A stretch of DNA of 7,428 nt. Source: JAYWAM01 sp043782425 (GTDB lineage: Bacteria > Pseudomonadota > Gammaproteobacteria > Burkholderiales > Usitatibacteraceae). The position numbers and the translations under genes were made by a program. Shown one piece after another: positions 1 through 4,887 of the stretch. The notes beneath the pieces were generated by a model. The model was not told the DNA's origin, did not search any database, and saw only the letters and a list, made by a program, of their open reading frames with translations. How positions within the stretch are numbered: position 1 is the stretch's first letter; every line of letters starts with the position of its first letter. The stretch lies in assembly GCA_043782425.1 (NCBI GenBank), contig JAYWAM010000028.1:1-7428 (forward strand), in the 5' to 3' direction.

Positions 1-91
1 ATCGGTCTTCCGCAGCGCCGCATTCCACTTTGCCACAACGGAGCCACCGCGTGTTTCTTCGGCGCGATTTGCGGCATGGGGCCGATTATTT

Positions 92-157
92 CGCTAACCG
101 CGCGTTCGAGAGCGGATGCGCCAAAGAGCGGCGCGCCGCTCAACGCGAACGTTAAGA
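92..157 (+). other. Integron attC-like recombination site
   Basis: The stretch begins with a TAAC core (95-98) and ends with the matching GTTA core (151-154). The two halves form a long imperfect palindrome. The left arm carries CGCGTT, then GAGCGG, then GCGCC; the right arm, read as its reverse complement, carries the same three blocks in the same order. The left arm has a few unpaired extra bases between the first two blocks and one between the last two. Core TAAC, inner arms with extrahelical bases on one side, a short loop near 119-129 and core GTTA is the architecture of integron attC sites. The flanking R-box bases fit the RYYYAAC / GTTRRRY consensus imperfectly, so the site may be degenerate. 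No integron integrase gene lies in the window. An alternative reading is a chance GC-rich hairpin, but the ordered block match argues against that. Confidence 0.55.
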
Positions 158-163
158 GCCAGT

Positions 164-586
164 GTGGAAGGTGTTCTACTCGGTAGTGTGTGTCCGGAAC
201 AAGTTGCGAAAATTATGGACATACTGGAAAAGAAGGCTCGACCTGAGGTTCGGGAGCAACTCCCTAGGGTCACATTTATTCCCCAAGTAATTCGGGGATC
301 ACCAGATTCTTTTTCTTTTATGGCCTATCCAATTCCACGCCTCACATATGAAGAACGGTGCGTAGTGGAACTTCGTGATGCTGAGTCAATTCCGCTGGAA
401 ATTGCGGGGGGCTCCGTGACTATTGATCTTGATGATTTTGGCCAGGTCAATTGGTTCCATATTGAGAATCTCCCCATGATGCATCATGCATTGAAAGCGC
501 TTCATGGGCATACCGGCCCCTACCGGGCGTTCGAGTGGGGCGCGCCCCTCAATTTCGACGTTATATCCTACAAAAATGAAGAGTAA
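164..586 (+). CDS. Hypothetical soluble protein, probable cassette gene
   Basis: I do not recognise this family. The frame is open from the attC-like site to the TAA at 584-586. An ATG at 116 lies inside the attC-like hairpin, and translation from it only adds an arginine-rich stretch encoded by the hairpin arm, so I reject it. GTG at 164 is taken as start (about 140 residues); GTG at 188 or ATG at 215 are also possible, and no strong Shine-Dalgarno decides between them. The protein has no signal peptide or membrane segment. A basic helical N-terminus is followed by a probable beta-rich C-terminal half containing the stretch VTIDLDDFGQVNWFHIENLP, which is loosely like small DUF2283-type folds, though I would not assign it. 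Local base composition is more AT-rich than in argB and the later genes, which fits acquired DNA. The last 11 bases overlap the next gene, suggesting translational coupling. Confidence 0.6.
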   Translation: MEGVLLGSVCPEQVAKIMDILEKKARPEVREQLPRVTFIPQVIRGSPDSFSFMAYPIPRLTYEERCVVELRDAESIPLEIAGGSVTIDLDDFGQVNWFHIENLPMMHHALKALHGHTGPYRAFEWGAPLNFDVISYKNEE

Positions 587-824
587 AAAATTATGGGGAT
601 TGTGCATCGGTGTGGTTGTTGCAGTGGCTATGGCTAGCGTAGTTCTTTGGCCTCGCGGTCAAACGGATGCGTGCGTTGAAACTTCGTCTTGCCTATCTAG
701 CTACGACAATACTGGCGTGTGCGAGTCATTGCTCATTGGCACTTCGAAAAAGGAACTCCTTGTCCGTCTCGGGCAACCAGTTCGCGTTAGTGGCGGCACA
801 TTATTTTTTCAGCCCGGGCGGTGA
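576..824 (+). CDS. Small membrane-anchored SmpA/BamE-like protein, possibly truncated
   Basis: The gene starts at ATG 576, inside the last codons of the preceding gene (shared ATGAAGAGTAA). A longer reading from ATG 504 would run antiparallel to no signal and overlap the upstream gene heavily, so it is rejected. The product is 82 residues: a lysine-rich start, one hydrophobic segment (about residues 7-25, a membrane anchor or uncleaved signal), a short Cys-containing linker, then a segment with CESLLIGTSKKELLVRLGQP and GGTLFFQPG. That pattern of 'G-[MT]-x-K-x-[EL]-[LV]-x-x-LG-x-P' followed by a strand is typical of the SmpA/OmlA (BamE-like) fold in small periplasmic lipoproteins. Those proteins usually continue for one or two more strands after 'FxPG', but this frame stops at TGA 822-824. 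In the +1 frame translation can continue to TAA 922-924, so a frameshift near 805-820 is possible. No lipobox is obvious. Confidence 0.5.
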   Translation: MKSKKLWGLCIGVVVAVAMASVVLWPRGQTDACVETSSCLSSYDNTGVCESLLIGTSKKELLVRLGQPVRVSGGTLFFQPGR

Positions 825-1038
825 ATCTTGGTGCGACACAAGCGCCACTGCTTCCAGTAGCTCATACGGATGCGCCGACGCAGCCATTCGTTCAGTTCAG
901 GAATGGGCCGGTAGTATTGGCTAACGCCAAAGTATCCCGAACACAAACACGAAACCAAACGCGAAAATTGCTACAGGCCGTTTCAATTCTCGTCATAGCG
1001 ATCCACTCCGAGCAATAGATTTTGTGCTCTGTGTCTGC
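825..1038. other. Stretch without a supported gene
   Basis: This gap lies between the SmpA-like fragment and the end of argB. It contains only short out-of-frame continuations of the upstream gene (one to TAA 922-924, another to about 1018) with no start signals of their own. A TAAC at 922-925 recalls the left core of an attC site, but no matching GTTA follows before argB. I see no terminator hairpin with a T-run for either strand. Confidence 0.5.
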
Positions 1039-1947
1039 CTAGCGGCCGTTGCGGTTCGCCGCTGCGCCGCGAATCAGCGTGCCTACGCCTTCGCTAGTCA
1101 GCACTTCCAGCAGCAAGGCGTGCGGCACGCGACCGTCTATGATGTGCGCGGTCTTAACGCCGTTTTTCACCGCATCGAGGGCGCATTCTATCTTGGGCAG
1201 CATGCCGCCAGTGATGGTGCCGTTGTCGATCAGCTCTTTCACCTTGGCGGCGTTGAGACCGGTGAGGATTTTGCCTTTTTTGTTGAGCACCCCTGCGGTG
1301 TTGGTGAGCAGGATGAGTTTTTCAGCCTGTAGCGCGATGGCGAGCTTGCCGGCCACCACGTCGGCGTTGATGTTGTATGACGTGCCTTTTTCGTCCACGC
1401 CCAAGGGCGCAATGACGGGAATAAAGTCTTCGGTATCGAGCAGATCGATGATGCCGGTGTCGATTTTCACCACTTCGCCGACCAGGCCGATGTCAATTTT
1501 TATGCGCTTGTTTTCCTTGGAGGGGATGGTCATCTTGCGCGCGTGGATGAAGTTGCCGTCCTTGCCGGTGAGCCCTACCGCCTTGCCGCCCGCCTTGTTG
1601 ATGAGCGTGACGATTTCCTGGTTGACCAGGCCGCCAAGCACCATTTCCACCACGTCCAATGTTTCATCGTCGGTGACGCGCATGCCCTGGATGAATTGGC
1701 CTTGCTTGCCGATCTTGGAAAGGATGGCGTTGATCTGCGGGCCGCCGCCGTGCACCACCACCGGGTTCATGCCGATGAGTTTGAGCAGCGTGATGTCCTC
1801 GGCGAAATCTTCCTGTAGCGCCACATCGGTCATCGCGTTGCCGCCGTATTTGACCACAATGTTTTTGTCCCAGAAGCGCTGAATATAGGGAAGCGCTTCA
1901 ATCAGCACTTCCGCTTTTTGCGAGGCGGACAAAGCTTTGTGGGACAT
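1039..1947 (-). CDS. argB: Acetylglutamate kinase (N-acetyl-L-glutamate 5-phosphotransferase)
   Basis: The enzyme phosphorylates N-acetyl-L-glutamate with ATP, the second step of the acetylated arginine pathway, in the cytoplasm. The 302-residue length is normal for the amino-acid kinase family member ArgB. Visible motifs are the nucleotide-binding KYGGNAM (33-39), the substrate loop HGGGPQI (66-72), GMRVTD (88-93), NINAD (192-196), the GGMLPK lysine motif (247-252) and the C-terminal GVGTLI (287-292). The N-terminal helix before the first strand (about 10-25) resembles the extra helix found in hexameric, arginine-inhibited ArgB enzymes, so feedback inhibition by arginine is plausible (inference). 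The start is ATG 1945-1947 on the minus strand, with a GGAG Shine-Dalgarno eight bases upstream (1956-1959). It lies downstream of the heat-shock gene on the same strand but is separated from it by a strong hairpin, so it is probably transcribed alone. No key residue appears to be missing. Confidence 0.97.
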   Translation of the reverse strand: MSHKALSASQKAEVLIEALPYIQRFWDKNIVVKYGGNAMTDVALQEDFAEDITLLKLIGMNPVVVHGGGPQINAILSKIGKQGQFIQGMRVTDDETLDVVEMVLGGLVNQEIVTLINKAGGKAVGLTGKDGNFIHARKMTIPSKENKRIKIDIGLVGEVVKIDTGIIDLLDTEDFIPVIAPLGVDEKGTSYNINADVVAGKLAIALQAEKLILLTNTAGVLNKKGKILTGLNAAKVKELIDNGTITGGMLPKIECALDAVKNGVKTAHIIDGRVPHALLLEVLTSEGVGTLIRGAAANRNGR

Positions 1948-2033
1948 TGGCGGGGCTCCAGTTATAGGGGTGGGGGTCGGCGTATTTTACGCGACTTGCT
2001 TAAGCTGAGTGATTTTGCCGCGCTGAGAAGCGC

Positions 2034-2070
2034 AAAGGGCCCGACCGGCAACGCCGGACGGGCCCTTTTT
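2034..2070. terminator. Bidirectional hairpin terminator between hsp20 and argB
   Basis: GGGCCCGACCGGC (2037-2049) pairs with GCCGGACGGGCCC (2053-2065) through 13 positions with a single A-A mismatch and a three-base loop. AAA at 2034-2036 can extend the stem against TTT. On the plus strand it is followed by five T (2066-2070); on the minus strand the tail is only TTT. It lies just past the stop of the minus-strand hsp20 gene, so it most likely ends that transcript, although the better U-tract faces the opposite direction. Confidence 0.8.
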
Positions 2071-2084
2071 GTAAGGCGCTTGTG

Positions 2085-2519
2085 TTACTGGATGGTGAGT
2101 TTTTTCAGGCTAGACGTGGCCTTCTTAGGCAGCGTCAGATTCAACACCCCGTCTTCATACTTGGCAACCGCCTGTGTTTCATCAATTTCCTGGGCCAGGG
2201 CGAAACTGCGCGCGGTCTTTCCGTAGAAACGTTCGGTGCGCAACACGCGCTCGCCCTCTTTTATTTCCTTCTCATTGCGGATTTCGGCGGAAATTGAGAC
2301 TTCATTGCCATCGATGGCGACTTGGATGTTTTCCTTCTTCACGCCCGGGATGACGGCGTCAACGACATAGGCTTTCTCATCCTCGCGCACGTCGATGCGA
2401 ATTTCGCTGCCGGGAGTGAAACCGGTGCGTTCGTCATTAGCGGAAACGGGACGTAGAACCGCGGTGAAAAAGTTGTCCAGGCGGTCTGAAAGGGGATCAA
2501 AACGAAGCAGAGAATTCAT
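2085..2519 (-). CDS. Small heat-shock protein, Hsp20 / alpha-crystallin family
   Basis: This is an ATP-independent holdase chaperone that binds unfolding proteins in large cytoplasmic oligomers. The 144-residue product has a hydrophobic N-terminal arm (MNSLLRFDPL, with paired aromatics near 17-18), an alpha-crystallin domain (about 37-133) containing IRIDVRED, YVVDAVIPGVKKENI, GNEVSISAE and the hallmark YEDGVLNLTLPK (121-132), and a short tail ending KKLTIQ, close to the I-x-I/V anchor motif. The frame is open further upstream to 2606, but a GGAGGT Shine-Dalgarno five bases before ATG 2519 fixes this start, and the extra upstream residues resemble no Hsp20 arm. ATG 2522, directly adjacent, is too close to the Shine-Dalgarno. 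A sigma-32 type promoter lies about 60-90 bases upstream. Some would call it ibpA or hspA; I leave the symbol blank because the families are not distinguishable from this sequence alone. Confidence 0.95.
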   Translation of the reverse strand: MNSLLRFDPLSDRLDNFFTAVLRPVSANDERTGFTPGSEIRIDVREDEKAYVVDAVIPGVKKENIQVAIDGNEVSISAEIRNEKEIKEGERVLRTERFYGKTARSFALAQEIDETQAVAKYEDGVLNLTLPKKATSSLKKLTIQ

Positions 2520-2523
2520 CATT

Positions 2524-2529
2524 ACCTCC
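2524..2529 (-). promoter_or_regulatory. Ribosome binding site that sets the hsp20 start
   Basis: GGAGGT on the minus strand lies five bases before ATG 2519. It rules out the longer open frame that begins at 2606 and decides between two adjacent ATG codons. Confidence 0.8.
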
Positions 2530-2579
2530 ATAAGGTTTAAGGTTTGCACTAACTCGAGGCTTGCGCCCCCATGCCTTTC

Positions 2580-2607
2580 AGATAGGGTTCGATGCAGCAA
2601 TTTCAAG
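2580..2607 (-). promoter_or_regulatory. Sigma-32 (RpoH) heat-shock promoter of hsp20
   Basis: Read on the minus strand, CTTGAAA (2601-2607) is followed by a 13-base spacer and CCCTATCT (2580-2587). This matches the RpoH consensus CTTGAAA - N13-15 - CCCCATNT in the whole -35 box and most of the -10 box. Transcription would begin near 2573, giving a leader of roughly 50 bases before the hsp20 ATG. The promoter sits in the divergent region shared with the ECF sigma gene. Confidence 0.85.
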
Positions 2608-2668
2608 AGGCTTGCGCTACACTTGCGCTAGCCACAGCCTGGCGCTTCCCTAAATATCTCCCCCAACC

Positions 2669-3247
2669 ATGTCCACAGATTCCCCCACTTTTCAGGATGT
2701 CCAGAGCCAACGCGGTTATCTGCTGCGTTATGCGCGCGCCCAATTGCGTGACGAAGCGCAGGCCGAGGAGGTGGTGCAGGAGGCGTTACTGGCCGCACTG
2801 GAGGGGCTGAGCGGATTTTCCGGCAAGTCGTCGCTGCGCACCTGGATGACATCGATCCTGCGCTTCAAAATCATTGACCTGCAACGCCGCCTCACCACCG
2901 AGCGCGCGACGCTGGTTACGTCGGACGAAGAAGTGCAAGGCGCAGAGGATCTTTTCGACAGCCTGTTTGACGACACCGGCCACCGCGTCACGCCCACGTC
3001 GCCGTGGCGCGATCCCGAAGGCGCGTTGCTGGATAAACAATTCTGGGTGGCGTTCGAAGCTTGCCTCGATTGCCTGCCGCAGGTTACCGGGCGGGTGTTT
3101 TTCAAACGCGACGTGCTGGGGCATGATACAGAAACCATCTGTAAGGAAGAAGGCATTACCCAGTCTAACTGTTGGGTAATGCTGCACCGCGCGCGGCTGG
3201 CATTGCGTGACTGCCTGGCGAAAAACTGGTTTGGAAAGGAAATCTAG
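2669..3247 (+). CDS. ECF-type RNA polymerase sigma factor of the bufferin locus
   Basis: The 192-residue product has the two-domain layout of an extracytoplasmic-function sigma factor. Region 2 (about 14-75) includes the helix DEAQAEEVVQEALL and the -10 contacting SLRTWMTSILRFKIIDLQRR. A linker (about 76-120) is followed by region 4 (about 122-185) with a helix-turn-helix around ETICKEEGITQSNCWVMLHRARLALRDCL. It resembles the betaproteobacterial sigma group that sits beside DUF2282/DUF692/DUF2063 genes (TIGR02943-like; recalled, not searched). ATG 2669 has no Shine-Dalgarno ahead of it; the upstream bases are C-rich, so the message may be leaderless or weakly translated. The next gene, a zinc-binding anti-sigma factor, begins two bases after the stop, as expected for a co-transcribed regulator pair. 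It probably drives the precursor gene downstream (inference). An autoregulatory promoter could not be recognised. Confidence 0.9.
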   Translation: MSTDSPTFQDVQSQRGYLLRYARAQLRDEAQAEEVVQEALLAALEGLSGFSGKSSLRTWMTSILRFKIIDLQRRLTTERATLVTSDEEVQGAEDLFDSLFDDTGHRVTPTSPWRDPEGALLDKQFWVAFEACLDCLPQVTGRVFFKRDVLGHDTETICKEEGITQSNCWVMLHRARLALRDCLAKNWFGKEI

Positions 3248-3248
3248 C

Positions 3249-3443
3249 GTGGGTACGATGTTGAATTGCAAAAAAGCGACCAAGCTTCTGCTCGAAGCCG
3301 AAGAGCGCAAACTCACGCCCAGTGAAATCGATGCGCTCAACTTTCATGTCGAGCGTTGTCTATGTTGTCAGAACGCCAAGGGCCAGATGAGCTTTCTGCG
3401 GCGCGTGGCGGAGCGCTATGCCAAGGTCGATATTAAGGAATAG
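3249..3443 (+). CDS. Short soluble zinc-binding anti-sigma factor (ZAS / zf-HC2 type)
   Basis: The product is about 64 residues. An early Cys (LNCKKATKLLLEAEE) and the motif H-x3-C-x2-C in NFHVERCLCCQ form the zinc-binding anti-sigma signature known from RsrA/ChrR-type regulators. It would hold the preceding ECF sigma inactive in the cytoplasm and release it when zinc is lost or thiols are oxidised or metal-bound. There is no transmembrane segment and no sensor domain, so the zinc site itself is the likely sensor (inference). GTG 3249 is preferred because AAGGA lies eight bases upstream; ATG 3258 is in frame but is 17 bases from that site. The start from 3207 would overlap the sigma gene and adds unrelated residues. 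An extra Cys sits between the two motif cysteines (CLCC). The gene follows the sigma gene by one base and precedes the precursor gene by 129 bases, leaving room for a promoter. Confidence 0.85.
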   Translation: MGTMLNCKKATKLLLEAEERKLTPSEIDALNFHVERCLCCQNAKGQMSFLRRVAERYAKVDIKE

Positions 3444-3572
3444 AGGTAGTGCGCAAGTTATGAGAAAATGCCCGGCAAGTCCAGCTTTGTGTATGCTGGC
3501 AGTACCAAACTTATTGGTGCTTTGAGTAAAGTAGTCTGTTTGAAATCTTCCCAACCACAAAAAGGAAACCCT

Positions 3573-3896
3573 ATGAAATCCAAGAATCTCCTCATCTCCT
3601 CCGCCGTTGCCAGTCTGGTCGCCTTCAGTTTTAATGCCCAGGCCGCTTCGCATGCTGGCGCTGCGCCTATGGACAAGAAAGACGACAAAGCCGCTGCCAA
3701 AGAAAAATGCTTCGGCATCGTCAAAAAAGGACAGAATGATTGCGGCACCGCCAAGCATTCCTGCGCCGGCAAGTCCGCTGCTGACAATACGGCCGAAGAA
3801 TGGAAATTCGTCGCCAAAGGCACCTGCGAAAAAATGGGTGGCAAGCTCGCCAAAGCGGCAGAAGCCGACAAAAAGCCCGATACCAAGTCTTATTAA
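3573..3896 (+). CDS. bufA1: Bufferin precursor, DUF2282 family (BufA1-like), secreted
   Basis: This is a 107-residue exported peptide. It has a Sec signal peptide (basic start, hydrophobic core about 5-20, AQA cleavage after residue 24), a Lys/Ala/Asp-rich linker (about 25-44), and a core with four cysteines at 46, 57, 64 and 85 in the order EKCFGI, NDCGT, HSCAG, GTCEKMGG. That order is the DUF2282 signature. In the described bufferin systems such precursors are modified on cysteine (5-thiooxazole formation) by a DUF692 iron enzyme and then bind copper in the periplasm (established for relatives, inferred here). The start is ATG 3573 with AAAGGAAA seven bases upstream; the longer frame from 3468 hides the signal peptide and lacks a Shine-Dalgarno. 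A Lys/Asp-rich tail follows the last Cys. A terminator directly after the gene separates it from its modifying enzymes. The symbol is used by family resemblance. Confidence 0.9.
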   Translation: MKSKNLLISSAVASLVAFSFNAQAASHAGAAPMDKKDDKAAAKEKCFGIVKKGQNDCGTAKHSCAGKSAADNTAEEWKFVAKGTCEKMGGKLAKAAEADKKPDTKSY

Positions 3897-3919
3897 TACA
3901 GCGACGAGTCTGTACCCCT

Positions 3920-3937
3920 CCTGCGATTTTTCGCAGG
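3920..3937 (+). promoter_or_regulatory. Small perfect hairpin in the bufA1 3' region
   Basis: CCTGCGA (3920-3926) pairs perfectly with TCGCAGG (3931-3937) around a TTTT loop. No T-run follows, so it is not itself a terminator. It could protect the 3' end of a precursor-only transcript or act with the terminator that starts ten bases later. Confidence 0.55.
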
Positions 3938-3947
3938 ATTGTTGTTC

Positions 3948-3980
3948 AAGGCCGCGTAGGTATCGTTACGCGGCCTTTTT
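3948..3980 (+). terminator. Intrinsic terminator between bufA1 and bufB
   Basis: AAGGCCGCGTA (3948-3958) pairs without mismatch with TACGCGGCCTT (3967-3977) around an eight-base loop, and the stem runs into five T (3976-3980). The TTG start codon considered for bufB follows 16 bases later, with no convincing promoter between, so the terminator probably leaks and sets a high precursor-to-enzyme ratio. Confidence 0.85.
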
Positions 3981-3996
3981 ACTTTGAAAGTGTATT

Positions 3997-4887
3997 TTGT
4001 GTCCTGAGGTTCAAACAAGATTGCCTAGCGCTTCACTCGCGCCCGCGATAGACCGGCTTCGGGCGGGTGTGGGCTTGCGCACTGTGCATTATCAGGAAAT
4101 GCTTAAGACCCTACCTACACTTTCGTTTCTGGAAGTGCATAGCGAGAACTATTTTGGCGCTGGTGGCCAACCCCTGGCCTATCTGGAACGCTTTCGCAGT
4201 GAATACCTGCTATCGCTACATGGCGTAGGGCTGTCGCTGGGTTCGTGCGATGCTTTGAACGTGCAACACCTGGCCAAACTCAAGCGCCTGATAAAGCGTT
4301 TCGAACCTTCGCTGGTGTCCGAGCATCTGTGCTGGGTGGGGGTGGGCGGGCATTATCTGAACGACCTTCTGCCGCTGCCTTATACCGAGGAAGCGCTCAC
4401 CCACGTAGCGAGTCGGGTGCTGCAAGCACAGGAATATCTGGGCCGCCAGATACTGGTGGAAAACGTGTCGAGCTATTTGCAATACAAACATTCGACCATT
4501 CCAGAATGGGAGTTTATCGCCGAACTGGCGCGCCGTTCCGGCTGCGCCCTGCTGCTCGACGTGAATAACATATACGTCAACGCCGTCAACCACGGCTTCG
4601 ATGCCGAGGACTATTTGCGCGCCATTCCGGCGGCCAGCGTGCAAGAAATTCATCTGGCCGGATTCGAGCGTCTTGAGGAGCAAGATGGTGCGCTGTGCTT
4701 GATTGATACCCATGGCAATGCGGTCAGCGCGGAAGTATGGCGGCTCTACGCGCGCGCCATTGCCCATTGCGGTGCGGTGCCGACGCTGATTGAGTGGGAT
4801 ACCGATATTCCGCCCCTCGCAACACTGCTGGCGGAGGCCGACAAGGCCAACGCCGTGCTGAAAGATTTCAGTGAACACGCCGCCTGA
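3997..4887 (+). CDS. bufB: DUF692 / MNIO multinuclear iron oxidative enzyme (BufB-like)
   Basis: The 296-residue product is a TIM-barrel DUF692 protein, the family of multinuclear non-heme iron-dependent oxidases that rewrite cysteine in RiPP precursors (MbnB, BufB and relatives). Conserved blocks in order are AGVGLR (23-28), EVHSENYFG (46-54), LHGVGLSLG (74-82), SEHLCW (108-113), VENVSSY (154-160), LLLDVNNIYVN (185-195), EIHLAGFE (217-224), DTHG (237-240) and IEWDTDIP (265-272). The His, Glu, Asp and Asn residues in these blocks are the expected iron ligands (family knowledge). The substrate would be the DUF2282 peptide encoded just upstream. The start is uncertain. TTG 3997 gives the longest frame. 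TTG 4021, with GAGG 11 bases upstream, gives 288 residues and is equally likely. No ATG exists before the first barrel strand. The 3' end overlaps the DUF2063 gene by 17 bases, implying coupled translation. The preceding terminator would keep its level low. Confidence 0.92.
   Translation: MCPEVQTRLPSASLAPAIDRLRAGVGLRTVHYQEMLKTLPTLSFLEVHSENYFGAGGQPLAYLERFRSEYLLSLHGVGLSLGSCDALNVQHLAKLKRLIKRFEPSLVSEHLCWVGVGGHYLNDLLPLPYTEEALTHVASRVLQAQEYLGRQILVENVSSYLQYKHSTIPEWEFIAELARRSGCALLLDVNNIYVNAVNHGFDAEDYLRAIPAASVQEIHLAGFERLEEQDGALCLIDTHGNAVSAEVWRLYARAIAHCGAVPTLIEWDTDIPPLATLLAEADKANAVLKDFSEHAA

Noticed and set aside
1..97. A reading frame from the window edge to TAA 95-97 inside the attC-like site, as the end of an upstream cassette gene
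   Set aside because: All three plus frames are open over most of this short GC-rich stretch and the residues match nothing I know, so it cannot be supported.
116..163. ATG 116 as the start of the first gene, giving an arginine-rich N-terminus
   Set aside because: The extra residues are simply the translation of the attC-like hairpin arm, with no Shine-Dalgarno before the ATG.
1049..1882. Long plus-strand open frame opposite argB (277 codons)
   Set aside because: It is the antisense shadow of a strongly conserved enzyme gene; its composition (Ser, Pro, Met, Thr rich) is typical of such shadows.
3444..3572. An ECF-type promoter ahead of bufA1 shared with the sigma gene
   Set aside because: The only resemblance found is AAAT-CT-CCC-AACCA near both starts (about 2652-2669 and 3543-3557). 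It falls too close to the sigma ATG and lacks a matching upstream box, so no promoter is called.
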